From an uncultured Bacteroidales bacterium (GTDB lineage Bacteria; Bacteroidota; Bacteroidia; Bacteroidales; UBA932), in NCBI GenBank assembly GCA_944322565.1, contig CALUPG010000004.1, positions 1 to 64,000 of the forward strand: a stretch of 64,000 bases of DNA, given 5' to 3'. Both the position numbers and the translations under genes were made by a program. Of this stretch, positions 14,693-22,754 are shown piece by piece. The notes below the pieces were generated by a model, which saw only the letters and a program-made list of their open reading frames with translations, had not been told where the DNA came from and searched no databases. Numbering within the stretch: the first letter of the stretch is position 1; each line of letters opens with the position of its first letter.

Positions 14693-15807
14693 AAGAGTTC
14701 ACGGCATCGGTTGTAAAGGAGTTCCGGCATATCTTCCGGGACAGGCGGACCATACTCATTGCCATGGTGATGCCCGTGGTCCAGATTATCCTGTTTGGAT
14801 TTGCCGTCAGCACGGAAGTCAATGATGTCCGCGTGGCAGTCTGCGGCGACCTGGCCGACCCGGCGGTGAGGAATCTCGTGGACCGGATAGACAACAACAG
14901 ATATCTCAGTGTATCCGGCAGCCTGTCCTCTCCTTCTGAAATCACCGGTGTCTTCAGAAGGAATGTGGCGGATGCTGCGGTATGCTTCGGACGGAATTTC
15001 GGGGAAAATCTCGCCCCTTCAGGCCGTGCGCAGGTCAGAATCATCGGCGACGGATCCGACCCGAATACTGCCCAGATGATAACCGGCTATCTCAAGGGAG
15101 TCATACAGTCGGAGCAGACTGAGGCGGAAGTGGCCTTCGCCGGGGAGGGGGAGAGGAAAGCTTCGATGGCTCCCGTCGTGCAGCTGATGTACAATCCGGC
15201 CATGAAGTCTTCCTATAATTTCGTCCCGGGGGTCATGGGGCTCATCCTCATGCTGATATGTACGATGATGACATCAGTGTCCATAGTCAGGGAAAAGGAG
15301 ACAGGTACTCTGGAGCTTCTGCTTGTCTCTCCGGTCAAGCCGCTATGGATAATACTGAGCAAGATGATTCCATATCTGGTGCTCTCGGCAGTGAACTTCG
15401 CGACAATCCTGCTGCTTTCGCACTATGTGATGGAAGTCCCGATAAACGGCAGCCTGCTGCTCCTGTGCTTTGCGGCGCTGGTCTTTGTGGTGACATCACT
15501 TGCACTCGGCCTGCTCATTTCGGTGATATCTCCGAACCAGAGGACGGCTCTCCTTATCTGCGGCATGGGACTCACAATGCCGACGATGATATTTTCCGGC
15601 ATCATCTTCCCGTGCGAGAGCATGCCGGAGGTGCTGCAGTGGTTTTCCGACATAATACCGGCCAAATGGTTCATAATCATTGTGAAGAAAATAATGATCC
15701 AGGGAACGGGCCTCGTTTCCGCGGCAAAGGAGATGACAATATTGGCCGTAATGGCGGCCTTTCTTCTGGCCGTGAGCATAAAGAGTTTCAGGACAAGACT
15801 TCAGTAA
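14689..15807 (+). CDS. ABC-2 type permease (YbhS/YbhR-like)
   Basis: The 372-aa permease has one N-terminal membrane helix (about 22-42), a large periplasmic domain (43-170) and five C-terminal helices with the ABC-2 motif SIVREKETGTLELLLVSPVKP. It overlaps the upstream ATPase by 4 bp. It pairs with the following paralogue to form a heterodimeric channel. Confidence 0.9.
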   Translation: MKEFTASVVKEFRHIFRDRRTILIAMVMPVVQIILFGFAVSTEVNDVRVAVCGDLADPAVRNLVDRIDNNRYLSVSGSLSSPSEITGVFRRNVADAAVCFGRNFGENLAPSGRAQVRIIGDGSDPNTAQMITGYLKGVIQSEQTEAEVAFAGEGERKASMAPVVQLMYNPAMKSSYNFVPGVMGLILMLICTMMTSVSIVREKETGTLELLLVSPVKPLWIILSKMIPYLVLSAVNFATILLLSHYVMEVPINGSLLLLCFAALVFVVTSLALGLLISVISPNQRTALLICGMGLTMPTMIFSGIIFPCESMPEVLQWFSDIIPAKWFIIIVKKIMIQGTGLVSAAKEMTILAVMAAFLLAVSIKSFRTRLQ

Positions 15808-15820
15808 GGGAGGACGGACT

Positions 15821-16966
15821 ATGTGGAAATATCTGCTTGAAAAGGAATTCAAACAATTTTTCAGGGACCCCGGGCTTCCCCGGATGGCCCTGATGTTTCC
15901 TGTGCTCATGATGCTGGTGTTCCCGTTTGCCGTGAGCATGGAGATAAGAAACATCAATCTGGCAGTAGTAGACAGCGACAGAAGCGAAGAGTCATCCCGT
16001 CTTCTTGAAAGATGCACTTCTTCCGGCTATTTCCGCCTTGTGGCATTCTGCGGCAGTCCGGAGGAAGCGATGCGGCTGATGAATGAAAACAAGGCGGATG
16101 CCATAATCACTATAGCCTCTGACTTCAGCAGGGAAATCGGCAACGGAAGCGGATTCCCGGTCGGGATAAAGGTCAATACTGTCAACGGGACACGTGGAAG
16201 CATAGCCTCCCAATATCTTCAGAACTGCATAATGATGTATCTCCAGGACAGGAATTCACGCGAAGCCGGCTCCTCCGTACAGTCCGCAGCCTCTGCTCCT
16301 GCCGCCCAATCCGTATCCGCCGGACCTGCAATAAATGTCTCCGAGAAATACTATTTCAATACCCACCTTGACTACAAGCTGTTCATGATACCTGCTCTGA
16401 TAGTCATAGGAATCACCATGATCACAGCCTTTCTACCATCCCTCAACATAGTCTCGGAGAAGGAGACCGGCACCATCGAGCAGATAAACGTCACGCCTGT
16501 GGGCAAATCGGCCTTCATCATCTGCAAGATGATACCTTATTGGGCGATAGCCTTTTTCGTGCTGACTGCCTGTCTTCTGATTGCCTGGGCCGTCTTCGGC
16601 TATGTGTGCCGGGGAAATGTGCTGTGGCTCTACCTTTACACTACCCTTGACATAATCGTGATGGCCGGGCTCGGACTTCTCATCTCCAACTACAGCAGCA
16701 ATGCCCAGCAGGCCATGTTCGTCATCTGGTTCTTCGCCGTGATCTTCATGCTCATGAGCGGCATCTTCACCCCGATAGCCTCCATGCCCGGCTGGGCTCA
16801 GGCAATCACATATCTCAATCCGATGCGGTATTATGCCGATGCCATGCGCTCCGTCTTCCTCAAGGGAAGCAGCCCCCTTGACATCTGGTATGATGCCGCC
16901 GGACTGGCCTCCATCGGTGCGGCCATGGTCTGCTGGGCAATCGCAAGCTACAGGAAGTCCTCATGA
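15821..16966 (+). CDS. ABC-2 type permease (second subunit, YbhR/YbhS-like)
   Basis: This 381-aa paralogue of the preceding permease has the same topology and the motif NIVSEKETGTIEQINVTPV. An Ala/Ser-rich insert lies near residue 150-170 in the periplasmic domain. The last gene of the TetR-TolC-HlyD-ABC-ABC-permease-permease set. In E. coli the related YbhGFSR system exports drugs and Na+/Li+; the substrate here is unknown. Confidence 0.9.
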   Translation: MWKYLLEKEFKQFFRDPGLPRMALMFPVLMMLVFPFAVSMEIRNINLAVVDSDRSEESSRLLERCTSSGYFRLVAFCGSPEEAMRLMNENKADAIITIASDFSREIGNGSGFPVGIKVNTVNGTRGSIASQYLQNCIMMYLQDRNSREAGSSVQSAASAPAAQSVSAGPAINVSEKYYFNTHLDYKLFMIPALIVIGITMITAFLPSLNIVSEKETGTIEQINVTPVGKSAFIICKMIPYWAIAFFVLTACLLIAWAVFGYVCRGNVLWLYLYTTLDIIVMAGLGLLISNYSSNAQQAMFVIWFFAVIFMLMSGIFTPIASMPGWAQAITYLNPMRYYADAMRSVFLKGSSPLDIWYDAAGLASIGAAMVCWAIASYRKSS

Positions 16967-17050
16967 GACATGACATTTTGGAAAAAATCATTAAATTTGA
17001 GGCAATTGTGAGTCTCTGCCGCAGGAAAGGCACGGTGACAGTTGAATACG

Positions 17051-20000
17051 ATGGCTTCAATTATATTTTTTGATACTGAAACAGACCCGAAGACAGGGAA
17101 AATTCTGGATATCGGAGCAGTGAGCGATGACGGAAAATTGTTCCACAAGAATTCGATCCGGGATTTTTCCGGTTTCCTGCAGGGAACTGAATATGCCTGC
17201 GGGCATAATGTCCTGGCCCATGACATGAAATATGTCGGTGATGCAATGAAATCAGCAGGGATATCCGTCACAAATGTCATTGACACATTGTATCTGTCTC
17301 CTCTGATGTTCCCGCGGAAGCCTTATCATAAACTTCTGAAAGATGACAAACTGCAGACGGATGAGCTGAGCAGTCCTCTGAATGACTCGGAAAAGGCCAG
17401 GGAACTATTTGACTCCGAGTGCACGGCATTCAATGCCATTGATGAAGACCTGAAGGATATCTATTGTTCTCTTTTGGAAAATACGGCGGAATTCGGAGCA
17501 TTTTTCAGGTATGCCGGTTATCGCGGCCGCAGTGTCCGTGAATCAGGTTCAGTGACTCTGTTCATGAGAAGTCTGCAGAACATGTTCCGCCAGGGCAATT
17601 CTGCGGAAACGGCCGACAAAATAAAGAGGCGGTTCCGGGATGAGATATGCACCAATGCCGACATTGCCGGCATGGCCAGGAAATATCCGATAGCCCTGGC
17701 CTATTGTCTGGCACTGATTGACGCATTGGCAAAGAGCCCCTCCGTCAAATCCGTGACCCCGCCGTGGGTCCTGCACAATTATCCTGAAGTCGAGCAGCTT
17801 ATGTTCAGGCTCAGGAACAATCCGTGCATTGAAGGCTGTCCGTTCTGTGACAAGGCCTTCGACATACATGCAGGTCTTGAGGAGTGGTTCGGCTTCGGGT
17901 CTTTCCGGGAATACGGCGGAGTCCCTCTTCAGGAACAGGCCGTCAGAGCCGCCGTGGAGAACAAGTCCCTGCTCGCCGTTTTTCCGACCGGAGGAGGAAA
18001 ATCCCTGACGTTCCAGCTTCCCGCTCTGATGGCTGGACGGCATACGGGTGGTCTTACAGTCGTCATTTCTCCGCTGCAGTCCCTGATGAAAGACCAGGTC
18101 GACAACCTTGAGAAAAAAGGCATAACCGATGCCGTGACAATCAACGGCCTCCTTGATCCGATAGAACGCTCTAAGGCGGTGGAACGGGTTGAAGACGGCT
18201 CTGCTTCCCTGCTTTACATTTCTCCCGAATCCCTGCGCTCAAAAAGCATCGAAAGGCTGCTGCTCGGCAGGAAAATAGTCAGGTTCGTGATAGACGAGGC
18301 ACATTGCTTTTCTTCGTGGGGACAGGACTTCCGGGTCGATTATCTTTATATCGCTGAGTTCATCCGGAACCTGCAGCATAAGAAGCATCTTTCGGAAAGC
18401 ATACCCGTATCCTGCTTTACGGCCACGGCGAAAGTCAAGGTCATTGAGGATATCAGTGCTTATTTCAGAGAGAAACTTTCCCTTGAACTCATGCATTTTA
18501 CGGCCAGTGCCTCTCGCCGCAACCTTCACTATACTGTCCTGCCGGAAGAAAACGAAGAGGAGAAATACAGGACTCTCCGGAGACTTGTAGAAGAAAGGGA
18601 TTGTCCGACAATCGTATATGTCACCAGGACAAGGAAAGCAGAGGAACTGGCAAAGAGACTTGCCGATGACGGCTTTATGGCCAGGGCCTTCCATGGAAAA
18701 ATGGATCCGGACAAGAAGACGGCCAACCAGAATTCTTTCATGACCGGAGAAACCAGGATAATGGTCGCCACATCTGCTTTCGGGATGGGGGTGGACAAGA
18801 GTGATGTCGGTCTCGTCGTGCATTATCAGATTTCGGATTCCCTTGAGAACTATGTCCAGGAAGCGGGCCGGGCAGGCCGTGATGAGCATATTGATGCAGA
18901 CTGCTATGTCCTTTACAACGAGGAAGACCTTTCCCGCCATTTCATACTGTTGAACCAGACGAAACTCACCATAAAGGAGATACAGCAGGTATGGAAGGCT
19001 GTGAAGGATATCACGAGGACCCGCGCCAAAGTCTCGAATTCCGCTCTTGAAATCGCCAGGAAGGCAGGCTGGGATGATGGCGTCGCCGACATCGAGACCC
19101 GTGTCAAGACGGCAATCGCATCTCTGGAACAGGCCGGATATCTGAGGCGCGGACAGAATATCCCGAGGGTTTTCGCTACAGGTATCCTTGCCCGCACTGC
19201 CCAGGAGGCGATTGACAGGATAGAACGGTCCGGCAGATTTGACGACAAGGAGAGAACCCGGGCCGTCAGGATAATCAAGAGCCTCATATCCAGCCGGAGC
19301 ATAAAAAAGGCCCAGGGAGAAGAAGCCGAGTCCCGCGTTGATTACATCAGTGACCATCTCGGCATCAGCAAAGAAAATGTAATCCACATAATCAATCTGC
19401 TCAGGGAAGAGAAAATCCTTGCGGACTCAAAAGACCTGACTGCATACATCGGCAAGGATGACACTCAGAACAAGTCCCGGAATATCGTCAGAAAATTCAA
19501 TGAGACTGAACTTTTCCTGGCTGAACATATTCCTGACGGCCATTCATCGGTTGACCTGAAGGAACTCAACGCGCTTGCGGAGACTTCCGGACATTCTTCT
19601 GTGGACCTTGAGAGGATGAAGACGATTCTTAATTTCTGGGCAGTCAAGAACTGGATAAAAAAGCATTACAGGGACAAGAACCACCTGGATGTCAGCAGTC
19701 TTGTCCCAAAGGATCTTTTTGTGAAAAGAATCAGGACTAGGCAGGCTCTTGCTGCATATATCACAGATTATCTGTATGAACACTCGGAGACGGGAGCGCG
19801 GAGATATGTGGAGTTTTCGGTCCTTGAGCTCAAGGAGTCATATGAAAATTCGATATTTTCATCACAGGTTACCGCCGATGAGGTCGAAGACGCGCTGTTC
19901 TATCTGTCAAGGATAGGGGCAATCAGCATTGAAGGCGGTTTCATGGTCATCTACAATGCACTTTCAATAGAAAGGCTGGAAAAGGACAATCACATCAGGT

Positions 20001-21994
20001 ACAAAGTCGAGGATTACCAGAAACTGAGTGAATTCTATAAAAACAAGATGCAGCAGATTCATATTGTAGGTGAATATGCCAAAAAGATGCTTGAAGACTA
20101 TGATGCTGCGCTGAAGTTTGTGGAAGATTATTTCAGTCTGAATTATCCGGACTTCCTCAACAGATATTTCAACGGCAGGAAAGATGAGATTTCGGTGAAT
20201 ATGACTCCTGCCAAATTCCGCCGGATTTTCGGAGAATTGTCCCTCTCGCAGCTGAGTGTCGTCAAGGACAGGGATTCGCGCTGTATAGTTGTTGCCGCCG
20301 GCCCGGGCAGCGGCAAGACGAGGGTGCTTGTACACAAGCTTGCGTCTCTGCTTCTGATGGAGGATGTCAAGCATGAGCAGCTTCTGATGCTCACATTTTC
20401 ACGGGCAGCGGCGACGGAATTCCGGCAGCGCCTGCATGACCTGATAGGAAATGCTGTGTCATTTGTCGAAATAAGGACTTTCCATTCATATTGCTTTGAC
20501 TTGTTGGGAAAGATAGGCAGCATTGAGGAATCAAAGTCGATTGTGCGGACCGCTGTTGAAAAGATTCTTGCAGGAGAGGTGGATGCGAGCCGGATTACGA
20601 AGACTGTGCTGGTCATAGACGAGGCCCAGGACATGGATGCGGATGAATATCGTCTTGTCAGAGTCCTGATGGAAAAGAATGAGGACATGCGTGTGATTGC
20701 TGTAGGGGATGATGACCAGAACATCTATGCTTTCCGAGGCTCAAGTCCGGAGTATATGGAGGAACTTCTCCGTACAGACGGGGCCAGAAAATATGAGCTT
20801 GTGGAAAATTTCCGAAGCAGGAACAATCTCGTCTCGTTCGCAAACGCCTTTGCGGAAAGTATCACCCATAGAATCAAGACCTTCCCCGTAGTGCCTGTGA
20901 AAAAAGAGGACGGAAGAATAGAGATAACTTCATATTCCTGCAGTAATCTTGTGGAACCGCTGGTCTCTGACATAACGGGCAAAGGGCTGTCCGGCACCAC
21001 GGCGGTTCTGACAAAGGACAACGAAGAGGCGCTTGTGATAGCCGGCATTCTCCGGAGACAGGGGTATCCTGCGCAGCTTATCCGTTCTGATTCCGGTTTC
21101 TGGCTGTCAAAATTGTCTGAAATCAGATTTTTTCAGGAGCGCATCGGCTTCAGGGAAGAAGGGGCAGTCGTCCCATGGGAGAAATGGCAGGAGGCGAAGG
21201 CCCTCCTCAAGGCTGGATTCTCCCGCAGCAGATTGCTGGGCACATGTTTGGACATATTGGCCGACTTTGAGGCCGTATGTCCGGATTCATCGGATACCCC
21301 CGGAGAAAAAGTCATTTACAAGACGGATTTTGACATGTTTCTCAAAGAATCTTCCTTTGAGGATTTTGTCCGCTGCAGCACAGGCGCCGTGACTGTCTCG
21401 ACTATGCATAAGGTGAAGGGGATGGAGTTTGACAATGTGTTTCTGATGCTGGACAATTTCATCTGCACCGATGACGAGAAACGCCGCCAGCTGTATGTCG
21501 CCCTTACCCGTGCCAGAAACAATCTGTATATTCACGACAACACCGGCATTTTCCGGAGAATTTCTGTCCGGAATACGGTTCTTCAGGATGATTCCCGGCA
21601 GTATGGAATGCCTCCGGAAACGGTTCTCCAGCTTGGTCTGAAAGATGTCTGGCTGGATGACTTTGTTCGCCGCCAGGATATCATAGCTGATTTTATGAGT
21701 GGAGATGCACTTTATTTCAGACCGTCTGACCCTGGACAGGACTCTCCACATGACTGCGGCGGGAATATTGTCCCTCAGAAACTGCTTCTGGCTGACAGCC
21801 GCGGGCTGACAGTTCTTCAGTCCTCCAAAGGTTTTATGGAGAAATATGAAAAACTCGTCAGTGCGGGTTATCGCCCGGAAGCGGCAGAAGTCAATATGGT
21901 CGTCTGGTGGAAAAATGACAGGATGAAAGACGAAATCAAAGTCCTTCTTCCGACACTGCATTTTTCCCTATTTCACATATCCACGGAAGAATAA
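17051..21994 (+). CDS. Giant fusion helicase: DnaQ-like exonuclease, RecQ helicase, UvrD-like helicase
   Basis: The 1647-aa protein is read from ATG 17051; the TTG three codons earlier is not needed. Domains in order are a DEDD-type exonuclease (about 3-120; FFDTETD, HNVLAHD), a RecQ/SF2 helicase (Walker A PTGGGKS about 311, DEAH about 413, CFTATA, AGRAGRD), a linker with winged-helix-like segments, and an SF1A UvrD/Rep helicase (AAGPGSGKT about 1082, LTFSRAAA, FHSYC, DEAQ about 1190, GDDDQNIYAFRG, STMHKVKGMEF about 1450, YVALTRAR). RecQ-UvrD fusions are known in Bacteroidota. Probably a DNA repair or recombination enzyme. Its last codons (from 21952) derive from inserted DNA, changing the tail to HFSLFHISTEE. 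Confidence 0.88.
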   Translation: MASIIFFDTETDPKTGKILDIGAVSDDGKLFHKNSIRDFSGFLQGTEYACGHNVLAHDMKYVGDAMKSAGISVTNVIDTLYLSPLMFPRKPYHKLLKDDKLQTDELSSPLNDSEKARELFDSECTAFNAIDEDLKDIYCSLLENTAEFGAFFRYAGYRGRSVRESGSVTLFMRSLQNMFRQGNSAETADKIKRRFRDEICTNADIAGMARKYPIALAYCLALIDALAKSPSVKSVTPPWVLHNYPEVEQLMFRLRNNPCIEGCPFCDKAFDIHAGLEEWFGFGSFREYGGVPLQEQAVRAAVENKSLLAVFPTGGGKSLTFQLPALMAGRHTGGLTVVISPLQSLMKDQVDNLEKKGITDAVTINGLLDPIERSKAVERVEDGSASLLYISPESLRSKSIERLLLGRKIVRFVIDEAHCFSSWGQDFRVDYLYIAEFIRNLQHKKHLSESIPVSCFTATAKVKVIEDISAYFREKLSLELMHFTASASRRNLHYTVLPEENEEEKYRTLRRLVEERDCPTIVYVTRTRKAEELAKRLADDGFMARAFHGKMDPDKKTANQNSFMTGETRIMVATSAFGMGVDKSDVGLVVHYQISDSLENYVQEAGRAGRDEHIDADCYVLYNEEDLSRHFILLNQTKLTIKEIQQVWKAVKDITRTRAKVSNSALEIARKAGWDDGVADIETRVKTAIASLEQAGYLRRGQNIPRVFATGILARTAQEAIDRIERSGRFDDKERTRAVRIIKSLISSRSIKKAQGEEAESRVDYISDHLGISKENVIHIINLLREEKILADSKDLTAYIGKDDTQNKSRNIVRKFNETELFLAEHIPDGHSSVDLKELNALAETSGHSSVDLERMKTILNFWAVKNWIKKHYRDKNHLDVSSLVPKDLFVKRIRTRQALAAYITDYLYEHSETGARRYVEFSVLELKESYENSIFSSQVTADEVEDALFYLSRIGAISIEGGFMVIYNALSIERLEKDNHIRYKVEDYQKLSEFYKNKMQQIHIVGEYAKKMLEDYDAALKFVEDYFSLNYPDFLNRYFNGRKDEISVNMTPAKFRRIFGELSLSQLSVVKDRDSRCIVVAAGPGSGKTRVLVHKLASLLLMEDVKHEQLLMLTFSRAAATEFRQRLHDLIGNAVSFVEIRTFHSYCFDLLGKIGSIEESKSIVRTAVEKILAGEVDASRITKTVLVIDEAQDMDADEYRLVRVLMEKNEDMRVIAVGDDDQNIYAFRGSSPEYMEELLRTDGARKYELVENFRSRNNLVSFANAFAESITHRIKTFPVVPVKKEDGRIEITSYSCSNLVEPLVSDITGKGLSGTTAVLTKDNEEALVIAGILRRQGYPAQLIRSDSGFWLSKLSEIRFFQERIGFREEGAVVPWEKWQEAKALLKAGFSRSRLLGTCLDILADFEAVCPDSSDTPGEKVIYKTDFDMFLKESSFEDFVRCSTGAVTVSTMHKVKGMEFDNVFLMLDNFICTDDEKRRQLYVALTRARNNLYIHDNTGIFRRISVRNTVLQDDSRQYGMPPETVLQLGLKDVWLDDFVRRQDIIADFMSGDALYFRPSDPGQDSPHDCGGNIVPQKLLLADSRGLTVLQSSKGFMEKYEKLVSAGYRPEAAEVNMVVWWKNDRMKDEIKVLLPTLHFSLFHISTEE
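21733..21951 (+). repeat. 219-bp direct repeat, left copy (within helicase 3' end)
   Basis: Base-for-base identical to 26695-26913. It encodes the segment GQDSPHDCGGNIVPQ through KVLLP of the fusion helicase. Identity ends at base 21952 (G here, T in the right copy). Confidence 0.97.
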
Positions 21995-22064
21995 TTGTTA
22001 CAGAAATTTATTTTGTATGAGGGGCAGGATTTTCTAAATAAATTGAATTCAATACCCTTGAGTG

Positions 22065-22096
22065 TTGTCAATTCAGAAAATATTTCATTATATTTG
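22065..22096 (+). promoter_or_regulatory. Promoter of lipoprotein module 2
   Basis: TTG (22065-22067), 21-bp spacer, TATATTTG (22089-22096), the same geometry and -7 sequence as the module 1 promoter. The predicted start is about 22101, the base of a GCTGG/CCAGC hairpin. Confidence 0.7.
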
Positions 22097-22100
22097 TAGC

Positions 22101-22355
22101 GCTGGAATCCAGCAGTTACATATTACTGAAAGTGTTTTCTACATGTCCTTGTAAGAAAATGTGGTAGTTTTCAAAAGTGAGGGGACAACATGACAACACT
22201 CTTTCTTGTTTAGTATATGCGGTCATGCCGTTTACGGCACTGATACCTCATAGCTATTCAGGTGTGGGGTATTGGATATCGTTTATTCTCACTTGGGTTT
22301 TACCACAACCTTCTTACGGATATACGGAATCGGCTCCACACTTTCTTTATTTATA
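22101..22355 (+). ncRNA. Structured leader RNA of lipoprotein module 2
   Basis: This non-coding stretch has hairpins GCTGG/CCAGC (22101-22105 with 22109-22113), an imperfect TTTTCT/AGAAAA pair around 22140-22160 and a TGCCG/CGGCA tetraloop hairpin (22226-22239). A terminal GTGTGG/CCACAC stem (22262-22267 with 22336-22341) is followed by a T-rich stretch. The module 1 RNA ends the same way about 44 nt before its first gene; here the gap is about 40-50 nt. The primary sequences share little beyond short pieces, so homology needs a covariance test. Confidence 0.5.
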
Positions 22356-22393
22356 ATTCCGTAAAATGTTCTCATGGAGCCTGGGACATTTTG

Positions 22394-22738
22394 ATGTCTA
22401 TGAGAGTAATTTTCGGAAGGGCTTTACGCATTGTCCTGTTAATGTCCCTCTTTGCATTCGCTTCCTGTCAGGAAACCGGATATGATTTTTATTCTGCAAT
22501 TGCCGGAACCGTGTATGATTCTTCTACAGGAGAACCATTGGAAAATGCGTCCGTTGTTCTGAATCCCACCAATATGACTTTGCAGACCGAAGCGGATGGC
22601 TCGTTCATTTTTGATTCCCTTGATGCCGGACAATACACTTTGTCGGTCCAGAAAGAGGGCTACCGTGTTGATCGGAAAACGGTTACCGCCATCAGCGGAG
22701 AAACTGTCACTACGGATATTCTGTTGAGAAAAATCTGA
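22394..22738 (+). CDS. Small lipoprotein with CarboxypepD_reg domain (module 2)
   Basis: From ATG 22394 (or 22400) the protein is about 114 aa with lipobox FAS-C (Cys25). The frame is open back to 22262, but that part overlaps the structured leader and would bury the signal peptide, so the later start is chosen. The single beta-sandwich domain (AGTVYDSSTGEPLENASVVL...DGSFIFDSLDAGQYTL) is a close paralogue of the gene at 2153. Confidence 0.78.
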   Translation: MSMRVIFGRALRIVLLMSLFAFASCQETGYDFYSAIAGTVYDSSTGEPLENASVVLNPTNMTLQTEADGSFIFDSLDAGQYTLSVQKEGYRVDRKTVTAISGETVTTDILLRKI

Positions 22739-22754
22739 TTGATAATTGTTTGCT

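Noticed and set aside
18239..19387. 382-codon minus-strand ORF inside the fusion helicase
   Set aside because: The plus strand encodes intact helicase motifs over the same bases, so the ORF is an antisense shadow.
22262..22393. N-terminal extension of the module 2 small lipoprotein
   Set aside because: It would translate the structured leader and bury the signal peptide; the start at 22394 or 22400 gives a proper lipobox.
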